DNA of 64,000 nt from an uncultured Bacilli bacterium (GTDB taxonomy: Bacteria; Bacillota_I; Bacilli_A; RF39; UBA660), in the NCBI GenBank assembly GCA_934157235.1, contig CAKPHH010000002.1, positions 62,001-126,000 of the forward strand, given 5' to 3'. Shown piece by piece: positions 9,157-17,768 of the stretch. The notes below the pieces were generated by a model. It was given only the letters and a program-made list of their open reading frames with translations. It searched no databases and was not told the DNA's origin. The translations under genes were made by a program, and so were the position numbers. Position 1 is the stretch's first letter, and every line of letters begins with the position of its first letter.

Positions 9157-9612
9157 CTATTTATGATAACTTTCATTATGCATTATTTTATATGCTCGAT
9201 ATATTTGTTCTAATAATATTACTCTAAACAATTGATGGGGAAAAGTCATTTTAGAGATAGATAGATGAAGTCTTGCTTTAGCTTTTATTTCTGAACTTAG
9301 GCCATAACTTCCTCCAATGATAAAGACAATATTACTGCTTTCTAGTTGGACTTTTTCTAGTTTCTTAGAAAACTCTATTGAATCTAGTTGTTGTCCTTCT
9401 ATTTCTAAAGTAATTATATAATCTTTGTCATTAAGATGCTTCTTTATTTTTTCACCTTCTAGGTGAAGAGCTTTATCTATTTCTACTAATCCTTCATCTT
9501 TTAATTCTATTATTTCTAGATTTATATATTTTTGAAGACGCTTTTGATATTCAGAAATGGCATCTTTTAAGTACTTTTCTTTAATTGTTCCGATTGTTAT
9601 TACTTTTATCAT
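9157..9612 (-). CDS. rlmH: 23S rRNA (pseudouridine1915-N3)-methyltransferase
   Basis: SPOUT-fold methyltransferase acting on helix 69 of 23S rRNA in the assembled ribosome. 151 aa with the SAM-loop signature FIIGGSYGLS and the family C-terminus ending in Tyr-His plus one residue. It starts one base after walJ, as in Bacillus (walJ...rlmH near the origin). Confidence 0.96.
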   Translation of the reverse strand: MIKVITIGTIKEKYLKDAISEYQKRLQKYINLEIIELKDEGLVEIDKALHLEGEKIKKHLNDKDYIITLEIEGQQLDSIEFSKKLEKVQLESSNIVFIIGGSYGLSSEIKAKARLHLSISKMTFPHQLFRVILLEQIYRAYKIMHNESYHK

Positions 9613-9613
9613 A

Positions 9614-10369
9614 CTATACCTCGATTAGAGATGTTGCTTCATGTTGTTTAGCAACTTTTAAATCTATATTTTCATTATTTAATAAATCATGAGTAGTATT
9701 ATAAGCTAATTCTTCGGTGTTATTAGTTTCACTCAAGTGAGCTAGAACTATAGTTTTGGTATTAGAACCAATAATTTTTTGAAGATATTTAGCTGTTGTT
9801 GTGTTTGATAAGTGGCCTTTATCACTAATAACTCTTTCTTTTAAGAATCTTGGATAAGGACCATCCATTAGCATTTTCTCATCATGGTTACTTTCTATTA
9901 TATAACAGTCTTTTTCAGTCATTTTACTTAAATACTTTCTATTTATATAACCCGTATCGGTCACATAAACTAATGTTTTATTGTTATTTTCGATGATGTA
10001 ACCAACTGATGATGGAGCATCATGTGATGTATGAATTAACTCTATTTTTAAATCATTTATTTTGAAATTATCCTCAATAAAGATACAATCATCTTTAGAG
10101 ATTAATTCTTTTAGGCTATCGTACATTTTTATGGGTATATATACTTTTAATTTGGTATGTTTTACTAATGAAGCTAAGCCATTAGTATGGTCTTTATGGC
10201 AATGGGTAATTAAAATTCCTGTAAAATCATTTAAAGAAAGGGAATCTTCTTCTAAACTCTTTTTTAGAGTTAAGTATGAGATTCCCATATCTATTATTAT
10301 CTTTGCTTGTTCAGAAATGATAACTGTACAGTTACCTTTTGAACCAGATGCTAATACTTTGAATTTCAT
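9614..10369 (-). CDS. walJ: WalJ/YycJ metallo-beta-lactamase-fold exonuclease-like protein
   Basis: 251 aa MBL-fold hydrolase with ASGSKGNC at the N-terminus and the metal motif THCHKDH, plus later His/Asp ligands (DTGYI, SNHDE, LAHLSE). WalJ has been tied to cell-wall regulon control and DNA replication in Bacilli. Here it is separated from any walRK genes, which are not in the window. One base separates it from the upstream M23 gene. Confidence 0.92.
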   Translation of the reverse strand: MKFKVLASGSKGNCTVIISEQAKIIIDMGISYLTLKKSLEEDSLSLNDFTGILITHCHKDHTNGLASLVKHTKLKVYIPIKMYDSLKELISKDDCIFIEDNFKINDLKIELIHTSHDAPSSVGYIIENNNKTLVYVTDTGYINRKYLSKMTEKDCYIIESNHDEKMLMDGPYPRFLKERVISDKGHLSNTTTAKYLQKIIGSNTKTIVLAHLSETNNTEELAYNTTHDLLNNENIDLKVAKQHEATSLIEV

Positions 10370-10370
10370 T

Positions 10371-11894
10371 TTAATAGTAATTCATTGGATTTAATGCTCT
10401 ACTTCCTGGACGATAAGGTCTTCCTTGCCAGATAGCGAAGTGTACATGTACTCCAGTTGCCCATCCTGTTTGTCCCATACCACCAATAACTTGACCTTTG
10501 GAAACTGTGTCTCCTACTTTTACATACCTACAACCTGGACATAAATGATTATACATTGTGTAATAACCATTATGATGGTCGATTGTTATATACTCTCCGT
10601 TTGTTCCATATCCACCAGCAAAACCACCGTATGTACGCTCTGAAATAATTACAGTACCATCCATAGCAGCAAAAACATTTGAACCATATCCACAACCTGC
10701 TATATCGGTCCCATCATGTAACATTCCCCAACGATAACCAAATGGTGATGAAATTGATGAACATGATGCTGGCCAGCCCCATTCTCCTTTGGTTGGGATA
10801 ACTGTTCCATAACCATTGTACATTGATTTCTTACCACCTTTGATAATAATCTCTGTAATTGGTTCTTTAATCACTTCTGTTCCAGCTGGTGTAATGCTTG
10901 TTGTCTCACCATTAATTTTGGTTATTGATTGAGCAACACGATCTAATCCATTAGAACCTTTTTGTTGAACAGCAACATATCCAACATATTGAGAGTCATC
11001 ATATCTTGTTTCAGTTGTAAATTTCTTTTCTGAATGTATTACAACATAATCTTTTTCCACAACATTAAATTGTGGTTTTAGGATACCTAGCGTTACTTCT
11101 TGGCCAGCATATAATAAACTTTTAGCATTAGAAATTGAAGGGTTTGAAATTAAGAATTCTTCGGTTGACATCTTATTTTCAAAAGCTACATCCTCAATAG
11201 TATCTCCTGCTTTTACAACGTATTTTTGTTGCTCTTCCGTTGTTCCAAAAAGTAAGTATTTGCTTAATTCTTTTTCATCTAGATAGATTTTTTGATCAAC
11301 TGGTACTTTTTGTTTTCTGATAGTTATAGTATTTTCAATATAAATATTTTCAATTATTTTACCAGTATCTTCTATTTCTTTTTGAGTATCATTGAAAAAA
11401 GCATTATATTCATCTTCTGGAATAAATGATTTAACGATACTATTAACAGAATTTGAGAATATTTTTTTATCTAGAATATAGATAGTTTGATTTTTACCTT
11501 TGATTTTTTTTCCGTTATTACTACTATCTTTTTTATCTATACCTTTTATGGTTACAGCATAACCAGATATTGTAAAGGGAGATATACCTTTAATTTTATT
11601 ATATATTTTTTCAACAGAGGTAAGATTGTTGGCATAGGTAATCTCTTTTACGATATCTAGATCTGATGGGATATATACTTTCTTAACATTGTATTTTTCC
11701 TTTATTTCAGCTTGTTTCTGGTTGATGTATTTTTCTAGACTGTCTTTTGATTTAATTATACCTAAAGACTTACCTTTTAAATAAACTCTATAGACAGTAT
11801 GGGTATTTTGTCTTTTTAAAGTAAAACCAGTTACTAGAAAAAGTGATAATACTAATACTACTACGGCAATTATGCTTAATTTTTTGTATTTCAC
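10371..11894 (-). CDS. Membrane-anchored M23 endopeptidase with LysM and G5 domains
   Basis: 507 aa, predicted peptidoglycan endopeptidase. Order: membrane anchor (about 6-26), a 200-residue helical/strand region, LysM (about 225-271), G5 (about 279-352), M23 catalytic domain (about 383-490). Zinc ligands are visible: H393 and D397 in HDGTD, and the HVHF histidines at 483/485. The start is GTG: GGAGG lies 8 bases before it and no ATG is nearby. The GTG overlaps the dnaB TAG by one base. It sits where Bacillus has wall-related genes beside walJ. Confidence 0.93.
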   Translation of the reverse strand: MKYKKLSIIAVVVLVLSLFLVTGFTLKRQNTHTVYRVYLKGKSLGIIKSKDSLEKYINQKQAEIKEKYNVKKVYIPSDLDIVKEITYANNLTSVEKIYNKIKGISPFTISGYAVTIKGIDKKDSSNNGKKIKGKNQTIYILDKKIFSNSVNSIVKSFIPEDEYNAFFNDTQKEIEDTGKIIENIYIENTITIRKQKVPVDQKIYLDEKELSKYLLFGTTEEQQKYVVKAGDTIEDVAFENKMSTEEFLISNPSISNAKSLLYAGQEVTLGILKPQFNVVEKDYVVIHSEKKFTTETRYDDSQYVGYVAVQQKGSNGLDRVAQSITKINGETTSITPAGTEVIKEPITEIIIKGGKKSMYNGYGTVIPTKGEWGWPASCSSISSPFGYRWGMLHDGTDIAGCGYGSNVFAAMDGTVIISERTYGGFAGGYGTNGEYITIDHHNGYYTMYNHLCPGCRYVKVGDTVSKGQVIGGMGQTGWATGVHVHFAIWQGRPYRPGSRALNPMNYY

Positions 11895-13249
11895 TAATTA
11901 GCCTCCTTGTTCTCCTTTTCTCTTTTTAGGTTTAAGAATGTTGATGTATTTTTCTTAAATAGTAATTCAATAGTTGTAGTTGGTCCATTACGATGTTTTC
12001 CTATTATTAATTCACTTATACTTGTATTGTCTTCTGTTCTAGCTTCTTTATTGTAATAATCGTCTCGATATAAGAATGATACAATGTCAGCATCTTGCTC
12101 GATAGAACCAGATTCTCTCAAGTCACTCATGATAGGTCGTTTATCTTCTCTTCCTTCTACACTACGTGATAATTGAGATAAAGCAATTATTGGGACATTT
12201 AATTCCATGGCAAGAGTTTTTAAACTACGAGAAATATCAGAAACTTCTTGTTGACGATTGGCTCCATAATTTTTACCACCAGATATTAACTGTAAGTAGT
12301 CAATTACTACTAGGGCTAGGCCTTTTTCACTACTGGCTAAACGGCGACATTTAGCTCTGATTTCACCTATTGTTATACCTGGAGTATCATCAATAACAAG
12401 ATTGGTGTTTGATAGCTGAGACACAGCCTCGTTTATTCTTTTCCAGTCATTGTTCATTAAATTACCAGTACGAAGTTTAAAACCTTCTATTTGTCCTAGA
12501 GAAGATAAGATACGCATAGCTAATTGCTCGGCGCTCATCTCTAAGTTAAATACAGCAACACTTTTGTTTTGAGTCATAGCAGCATGGGTAGCAAGATTTA
12601 GAGCAAAGGCAGTTTTACCCATAGCTGGTCTGGCAGCGATAATAATAAACTCATTAGGATGAAGTCCTGTTGTTAGTTTATCTAAATCGTACCAACCTGT
12701 TGCTAGACCGGTTATTTCATTTTTATATTCTGATAAACGTTCTAGATCAGACTGAGTTTTGGCTAGAACTTCTTTTATTGATCTAAATTCACTAGACTTA
12801 CGATTCTTAACAATACTTAAAATCTTCTTTTCAGAACTATCAAGTATCTCATTGATACTTTCATCATTACGATAACCTTCTGTAGCAATATCATTAGCTG
12901 TTTCAATTAGTTTTCTTAATATAGCTGTTTCTTCTACTGTTTGAATGTAATAGTCTACATTACTTGCAGTTGGGACAAAGTTTAATACTTCTGTTAAGTA
13001 CTCAACTCCACCTACTTCATTAAGTTCATTTTTTTTCTTTAAATAACTTGTTATTGTTGTTAAATCTATAGGTGTTTTTTCTTCTTGAAGAGCAAGCATT
13101 GATGAAAATATTTTGGCATTTTTTTCATTATAAAATGATTCTGGTAACAAATTTTCTGTTGCCTTTTGAAGCGCATATTTTGATAAAAAACATGCACCTA
13201 ATACTGATTCTTCAGCTTCTAAGTTGTTGGGCATCACTTTATTAACCAT
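11894..13249 (-). CDS. dnaB: Replicative DNA helicase DnaB (DnaC in Bacillus)
   Basis: Hexameric fork helicase, 451 aa: N-terminal DnaB_N domain (about 1-110), linker helix, RecA-like domain with Walker A ARPAMGKTAFALN and LVVIDYLQL. No intein is present. The order gdpP-rplI-dnaB is the Bacillus order. It starts 10 bases after rplI. Confidence 0.97.
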   Translation of the reverse strand: MVNKVMPNNLEAEESVLGACFLSKYALQKATENLLPESFYNEKNAKIFSSMLALQEEKTPIDLTTITSYLKKKNELNEVGGVEYLTEVLNFVPTASNVDYYIQTVEETAILRKLIETANDIATEGYRNDESINEILDSSEKKILSIVKNRKSSEFRSIKEVLAKTQSDLERLSEYKNEITGLATGWYDLDKLTTGLHPNEFIIIAARPAMGKTAFALNLATHAAMTQNKSVAVFNLEMSAEQLAMRILSSLGQIEGFKLRTGNLMNNDWKRINEAVSQLSNTNLVIDDTPGITIGEIRAKCRRLASSEKGLALVVIDYLQLISGGKNYGANRQQEVSDISRSLKTLAMELNVPIIALSQLSRSVEGREDKRPIMSDLRESGSIEQDADIVSFLYRDDYYNKEARTEDNTSISELIIGKHRNGPTTTIELLFKKNTSTFLNLKREKENKEAN

Positions 13250-13259
13250 ATATTTTTCC

Positions 13260-13700
13260 TCACTTTACTAAATGAACTTTTATTGTTGCAGTTACGCCTG
13301 GATATAAGGCGATTTCCACATTATGGAAACCAAGACTAGATATTTGTTTACTGTTATCTATTTGATTTTTTTCTATTTTGAAGCCTTGTACTTGAAGTTC
13401 ATCTTTTATTTGTTTTGGACTTATACTTCCAAATACTTTGTCTGCTTCTCCTGTTTTTACTTTAAACTCTAAAACTAGTTTTTCTAGTTGTTCTTTTTGT
13501 TCTTCAGCAAGCTTTTTATTATTCTTGTCTTCTTCAGCTTTTTTGGCATTAGCATGTTCTAATTTTGACAAATTTTCTTTAGTTTTAGCAACTGCATAGC
13601 CATTTTTAATAAGAAAGTTTTGTGCATAACCATCTTTTACGTTTTTAATTTGACCTTTTTTACCTTGATTTTTTAGGTCTTTGATAAAGATTACTTCCAT
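13260..13700 (-). CDS. rplI: 50S ribosomal protein L9
   Basis: 146 aa, with the N-terminal rRNA-binding domain (EVIFIKDLKNQGKKGQ, then YAQNFLIKNGYA) and a C-terminal domain joined by a long Lys/Glu-rich helix. A GTG three codons upstream is in frame, but AGGAAGG abuts it. The ATG at 13700 is correctly spaced and begins one base after the gdpP stop. Confidence 0.96.
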   Translation of the reverse strand: MEVIFIKDLKNQGKKGQIKNVKDGYAQNFLIKNGYAVAKTKENLSKLEHANAKKAEEDKNNKKLAEEQKEQLEKLVLEFKVKTGEADKVFGSISPKQIKDELQVQGFKIEKNQIDNSKQISSLGFHNVEIALYPGVTATIKVHLVK

Positions 13701-13701
13701 T

Positions 13702-14691
13702 TTATTCACCTTCCTCTTTCTCTATTTCTTTCTTTAGCATTTGTTCTACTTTGCTAATGGTTGTTTTTTCGAATTTAGCGGCTCCATTGTATGTATCTCC
13801 GCCACCACCTAGTTTTTCTAAAATTCTGCTTATATTATAATTGCCTAAACTTCTAGCGCTGATTCCTATTGTATCTTTCCCTATTTTGCCTATTACAAAT
13901 GAAGCTTCAATATTATTAAAGAACAGTAATGTATCAGCAACTTTAGCTAGATCTTCACGTCTATATATTGTATATGGAGTAGCTTTTGTAAAGGCTATTC
14001 GATGATTTATAGTTTCAATGTCGGCTAAAAGTTTTTGTCTTTCGGTATATTCCATAATATCTTGTTTTAAAAGATATTGAACTTTTTTAGCACTGGCACC
14101 TAGACTAGTTAAATAGTAGGCAGCATAAAAAGTCTCAGCCGTTGTTTTCAAAGTAAAGTTATTAGTATCTAGGACAATACCTGATAAGATAACTGTAGCG
14201 TAATATGGCTCTAAATCCACATCGTAAAATTCTACTAATTGAGTTATCATTTCACATGTACTTGATACTTCATTATCGATAATAGCTGTTGCGTTTTTAA
14301 TAGTTGATTTTGATACATCATGATGATCTATAATTAATTTTCTTTCTATTTTCTTTAAGACTTCTTTGCTTTGAACTAATTCTTCTTTGTTAGTATCTAA
14401 AATTATTAATAAATTTTTATTTGGCGTTGGATGTAGATACTTTTCAATATCTTCACTTTTTATTATTTTTATACATCCTTCTAGTTCTCTTAAAACTTTT
14501 TCAACACCTAATTCGTGATTTTTATCATCAATTATTATATAGCATGATTTTTTCTTTTGGCTTAGGATTGTACTTAATCCAATGCAACTACCTAGAGCAT
14601 CTAAGTCTAAGTCCTTATGGGCCATTAAAAAAACATTTTTGCTTTTACGTAGACATTTGTTTAATTCTTTTCTTTTATCAACAATTCCCAT
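13702..14691 (-). CDS. gdpP: GdpP-position DHH/DHHA1 phosphodiesterase lacking the membrane, PAS and GGDEF parts
   Basis: Predicted c-di-AMP phosphodiesterase. The 329-aa protein is only the catalytic half of GdpP: the metal motif FLMAHKDLDLDALG (H25, D29, D31), ILDT (D99), IDHHD (122-124) and a DHHA1 domain ending in GGGGDTYNGAA, where His usually follows the glycines. Bacillus GdpP is about 659 aa with two membrane helices, PAS and degenerate GGDEF. None can fit in the 86 bases upstream. The position before rplI-dnaB supports gdpP; an NrnA-like nanoRNase is the alternative. Confidence 0.75.
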   Translation of the reverse strand: MGIVDKRKELNKCLRKSKNVFLMAHKDLDLDALGSCIGLSTILSQKKKSCYIIIDDKNHELGVEKVLRELEGCIKIIKSEDIEKYLHPTPNKNLLIILDTNKEELVQSKEVLKKIERKLIIDHHDVSKSTIKNATAIIDNEVSSTCEMITQLVEFYDVDLEPYYATVILSGIVLDTNNFTLKTTAETFYAAYYLTSLGASAKKVQYLLKQDIMEYTERQKLLADIETINHRIAFTKATPYTIYRREDLAKVADTLLFFNNIEASFVIGKIGKDTIGISARSLGNYNISRILEKLGGGGDTYNGAAKFEKTTISKVEQMLKKEIEKEEGE

Positions 14692-14717
14692 ATAGCCTCC
14701 TATCGAATTTCAAATAT

Positions 14718-14746
14718 ATTATATAATAATTCGGACTATTTGTCTA
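14718..14746 (-). promoter_or_regulatory. Promoter of the gdpP-rplI-dnaB-ung operon
   Basis: Minus strand TAGACA, 17-bp spacer, perfect TATAAT. It begins inside the tail of the rpsR terminator. Confidence 0.75.
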
Positions 14747-14775
14747 ATAAAAAAGCATACCATTGCTGGTATACT
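14747..14775 (-). terminator. Intrinsic terminator of rpsF-ssb-rpsR
   Basis: Minus strand AGTATACCA/TGGTATGCT (one G-T pair) with loop GCAA followed by six T, two bases after the rpsR stop. Confidence 0.85.
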
Positions 14776-14777
14776 AA

Positions 14778-14996
14778 TTATCTTGTATAAGGCATTAATG
14801 CGATTGCACGTGCTCTTTTTACTTGTTTAGCTATATATCTTTGATGTAAAGCACAGTTTCCTGTTACACGTCTTGGTACAATTTTACCTTTTTCATTTGT
14901 ATATCTTTTTAAAGTTTCAGGATCTTTATAATCAACTACTGCATTTTTTGTGCACATCATACAAACTTTTTTCTTTCTACGATTAAATTCTGCCAT
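14778..14996 (-). CDS. rpsR: 30S ribosomal protein S18, zinc-binding form
   Basis: 72 aa with KGKIVPRRVTGNCALHQR and the Arg/Lys-rich C-terminus of S18. Cys12, Cys15, Cys48 and His51 form CxxC...CxxH, the zinc-containing (C+) version. B. subtilis S18 lacks these ligands. It is third in the rpsF-ssb-rpsR operon. Confidence 0.97.
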   Translation of the reverse strand: MAEFNRRKKKVCMMCTKNAVVDYKDPETLKRYTNEKGKIVPRRVTGNCALHQRYIAKQVKRARAIALMPYTR

Positions 14997-15011
14997 TGTT
15001 TATCCTCCTTT

Positions 15012-15488
15012 TTAGAATGGTAATTCATCATCACTTATTTCGATACTTGAGCCAAAGTCAGCAAATGGATTACTATCTACATCTGTTCCTTTTGGTTCTT
15101 TAGCATTTCCAAAGTCGTAAGGTGTTGGACCTTCGTTAGATGATGGAACATTATTTGAATTATTTGAGGAAGATCTTGATCCTATAAATTCAACATTATC
15201 AGCAATTACTTCTGTAACATATCTTTTTTGTCCGTTATTATCATCGTAATTTCTTACTTGAAGACGACCTTCTATGGCAACTTGGCTTCCTTGTGTTAAA
15301 TAGTTTTTAACATTTTCAGCTTGTTTTCTCCATACTACAATATTTATAAAATCTGCTTCTCTTTCGCCTGATTGATTTGTAAAAGGTCTATTAACTGCTA
15401 AGGCAAATGTTGCTACTGGTGTATTTGAACCAGTGTATCTTAATTCAGGATCTCTTGTTAGTCTTCCTATTAAAAATACTTTATTCAT
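15012..15488 (-). CDS. ssb: Single-stranded DNA-binding protein
   Basis: 158 aa: OB-fold (about 1-105, NKVFLIGRLTRDPELRYT), a short Ser/Asn/Pro-rich linker and the conserved acidic tip DDELPF that recruits replication and repair proteins. It sits between rpsF and rpsR as in most Bacilli. Confidence 0.97.
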   Translation of the reverse strand: MNKVFLIGRLTRDPELRYTGSNTPVATFALAVNRPFTNQSGEREADFINIVVWRKQAENVKNYLTQGSQVAIEGRLQVRNYDDNNGQKRYVTEVIADNVEFIGSRSSSNNSNNVPSSNEGPTPYDFGNAKEPKGTDVDSNPFADFGSSIEISDDELPF

Positions 15489-15506
15489 ATCTTATACCTC
15501 TTTTTC

Positions 15507-15794
15507 TTAGTCTTCTACTTTTACAACTAAATGACGAAGTAAGCTTTCATTGATTCTAGCTACACGATCAAATTCTTTTGTAGCAGCAGTTTCAGCTTCT
15601 ACTACAAATAGGTAATAGTAACCAGTCTTAAACTTATTAATTTCATAAGCTAATTCTCTTTGACCTAGTGCTTTTTCTTCTAAAATGTTTGCTTTTTTAT
15701 CAGTTAAAACCTTTTTCATATCTTCAGCAGTTTTTCTGATTTCTGCTTCTTCCATGTCTGGTCTTACGATAAACATAATTTCATATTTACTCAT
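15507..15794 (-). CDS. rpsF: 30S ribosomal protein S6
   Basis: 95 aa with the S6 core (KYEIMFIVRPDM, LGQRELAYEINKFKTGYYYL). GGAGG lies 8 bases before this ATG; the GTG three codons upstream (15803) overlaps the ribosome-binding site and is unlikely. S6 partners S18, encoded two genes downstream. The upstream leader probably gives feedback control. Confidence 0.96.
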   Translation of the reverse strand: MSKYEIMFIVRPDMEEAEIRKTAEDMKKVLTDKKANILEEKALGQRELAYEINKFKTGYYYLFVVEAETAATKEFDRVARINESLLRHLVVKVED

Positions 15795-15797
15795 TTT

Positions 15798-15856
15798 TTG
15801 CACCTCCTTTTGGACTATTCGGCTGTAATCACAGCAAGGAGTATTTTAAATACTCG
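15798..15856 (-). promoter_or_regulatory. Probable S6:S18-binding autoregulatory leader
   Basis: Between the promoter and the rpsF ribosome-binding site the minus-strand RNA has an 8-bp hairpin (GAGTATTT/AAATACTC) and a second hairpin (GCTGT/ACAGC). CCG triplets lie before the first (CAACCGAG) and after the second (CAGCCGAA). Paired CCG elements of this kind mark the S6:S18 operon leader known from many bacteria. The fold and pairing are my reading, not computed. Confidence 0.55.
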
Positions 15857-15861
15857 GTTGT

Positions 15862-15890
15862 ATTATAACAAAGTTATCTTTTTTTGTCTA
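15862..15890 (-). promoter_or_regulatory. Promoter of rpsF-ssb-rpsR
   Basis: Minus strand TAGACA, 17-bp spacer, perfect TATAAT. Confidence 0.8.
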
Positions 15891-15914
15891 CCATTTTAGT
15901 TTAATTTATTAGAT

Positions 15915-15949
15915 AGAAAAAGTAAAATATCAGGATATGATACTTTACT
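15915..15949 (-). terminator. Intrinsic terminator of the metallophosphoesterase gene
   Basis: Minus strand AGTAAAGTATCA pairs with TGATATTTTACT (one G-T) around TATCC, followed by a T run. The stop codon lies in the 5' arm. Confidence 0.8.
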
Positions 15950-16868
15950 TCTTTGTTTTTTGATAACCTGTTTCTGATATTAAATCTTTTAAAGGATCAA
16001 ATTCACTTGGTTTTAAAGTTATGATACTAGCATTTGGTTGAAAAAATCTATTTAAAATTTTACTCTCTACTATATTATTAACTGGGCCATTGATTAAAAA
16101 CTTTGTTTTACCAATAGTATCTGTTCCGTGAGCATATCTTGGAAATAGTTGCATTTGTGGAGAAATTAAACCGATATTTTTAGGAAGTTTAATAATTCCA
16201 TTATGCATATGACCAGATACTACAAGATTAGCAAATGGATCAATACATTTATCTTTATCATCGCTTAGAGTCATTATAGCTGAAGGTGTATGAGTCATTA
16301 AAATATTATAGGTGCTAGCACTAAATTTAGGCCTTTTTTTAGTCCTAAACATAGTTGCAAAAGTACTTGGTTCTTCTTTATCTACTTCATAATACTCATA
16401 TTCAGGGGAAAAGGCACCAATTGAAACTTCTTCTAGTTGAGCTCTTTGATTACCTTCTAATAATTTAGTATTTGGTATATAGTGAATTATTTCACGTAAA
16501 ACATCACTATTTCCTTTTATCCAATGACCTTTTGTATCTAGAGCCATTTGATCATGATCACCAAGGGAAATATAAGTAGGAATAAAGCGTGTCATAGAAT
16601 ATATTTCATCAATAATTTCTTTTCTAAATGACTTCTTATCTAACTCACTAGAATCATTAATTATGTCACCAGGTATAAGTATAGTGTCCAGTTTTGGATA
16701 TTTTCCTGACTTAATACCGCTTAGGACTTCAGTATATAATCTTTCTAAGTTTCTTAGGCCAGAATCATAGCCTTTTCTGTTAGTACGATGTATATCAGAT
16801 ACTACTAGTATAGTTTTAGGCGTAAATAACTTATCCGAATAAATAGTCATATTCTTTATAATACACAT
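15945..16868 (-). CDS. Calcineurin-like metallophosphoesterase
   Basis: 307 aa with all blocks of the fold: VVSDIH, GDIIND, GDHD (in place of GNHD), THTP and SGHMH. Soluble, with a short N-terminal extension; the first ATG has AAGGGG 9 bases upstream. Substrate unknown. Members next to peptidoglycan genes often act on lipid-linked or nucleotide phosphates, but nothing here decides. It has its own terminator, and sits between rpsF and pgeF where Bacillus has no equivalent. Confidence 0.85.
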   Translation of the reverse strand: MCIIKNMTIYSDKLFTPKTILVVSDIHRTNRKGYDSGLRNLERLYTEVLSGIKSGKYPKLDTILIPGDIINDSSELDKKSFRKEIIDEIYSMTRFIPTYISLGDHDQMALDTKGHWIKGNSDVLREIIHYIPNTKLLEGNQRAQLEEVSIGAFSPEYEYYEVDKEEPSTFATMFRTKKRPKFSASTYNILMTHTPSAIMTLSDDKDKCIDPFANLVVSGHMHNGIIKLPKNIGLISPQMQLFPRYAHGTDTIGKTKFLINGPVNNIVESKILNRFFQPNASIITLKPSEFDPLKDLISETGYQKTKK

Positions 16869-16948
16869 ATTAATATTCCCCTTTCGTTTTGGTGCCTATT
16901 ATAGCACTTAGAGTACTTTCTGTCAATTTTGGCTGATATGGATATAAA

Positions 16949-16978
16949 TTAAAAAAAGCAGTTAATTATATTAACTGC
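16949..16978 (-). terminator. Intrinsic terminator of ychF-pgeF
   Basis: Minus strand GCAGTTAAT/ATTAACTGC stem with a 3-base loop followed by seven T, directly after the pgeF stop. Confidence 0.9.
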
Positions 16979-16983
16979 AAGGT

Positions 16984-17757
16984 TTATTTATAGTAAAAGC
17001 CAACAAAGTTTTGACCGGATTTTTCTTTAATACCATTATATTCAGCTAGATGTGAATAATAGTTTTTATCTTTAAAAGTATCTATTTTACTTACTTTGAT
17101 ATGGCTTATTCCTATAGATTTTAGTTGTTTTTTAATAGCTTTTACTAAATCTATTTTATATATGGATTGTTCTTTTTTAATGCAGTCTTTCCAAACTTCT
17201 TTATTTGTAGCCCAAGATGGATAACTATCGTAGACGTAACTTTCTGTTTTGATACAACTGCCTATATATACATATATGTCGTTGAGATTACTATGATATT
17301 CATTTTCCAGTGCCATTATTGTTTGAATTGGTAAATTTCTGTTTATATAACTTGCTCCACAATGAGCAAGAGCAGTAACACCTAGTCTTCGATCTTCTGC
17401 GATTAGTATGGGACAATCGGACATTTGATTTCCAACTATGATATTTTTATATTTATTAGAAATGATTAAAATATCAGCAGGTAGTTCTTCAGACCAATAG
17501 TCATCTTTGGTCATATTTTCTTCGGAGATGACAATATATTTACCATCTGGATAATTAAGTTTATTAAGTGGCGTTTTTTGAAGTGCTTGAAATATATGGA
17601 GACCATTTAAATTATATTTTTTAGCAAACTTTAGTCTTGTTTCTAAAAATATTTTATTTATTTCTTCTTGAGTAAGATTTTCTTTATAAAACTTTTTATT
17701 TTTACTCATGATGCCATCTTTAATACCTGTTTCAAATATTTCTATTTGGGATTTCAA
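16984..17757 (-). CDS. pgeF: YfiH/LACC1-family purine nucleosidase / peptidoglycan editing factor
   Basis: 257 aa. The YfiH family (polyphenol oxidase superfamily, cupredoxin-unrelated) carries a zinc site made from one Cys and two His. Visible are SDCPILIAED (Cys), ALAHCGASYINRN (His) and IGSCIKTESYVYD. Activities assigned to the family include purine nucleoside phosphorolysis and avoidance of L-Ser misincorporation in peptidoglycan. The usual AHxGWRG is changed to AHCGASY, so the active site is somewhat divergent. It follows ychF by 11 bases. Confidence 0.8.
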   Translation of the reverse strand: MKSQIEIFETGIKDGIMSKNKKFYKENLTQEEINKIFLETRLKFAKKYNLNGLHIFQALQKTPLNKLNYPDGKYIVISEENMTKDDYWSEELPADILIISNKYKNIIVGNQMSDCPILIAEDRRLGVTALAHCGASYINRNLPIQTIMALENEYHSNLNDIYVYIGSCIKTESYVYDSYPSWATNKEVWKDCIKKEQSIYKIDLVKAIKKQLKSIGISHIKVSKIDTFKDKNYYSHLAEYNGIKEKSGQNFVGFYYK

Positions 17758-17768
17758 AAAATCACCTC

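Noticed and set aside
16488..16503. parS-like TATTTCACGTAAAACA in the metallophosphoesterase gene
   Set aside because: Two mismatches break the palindrome and it lies in a coding stretch with no NBS partner; all true sites in the window are perfect.
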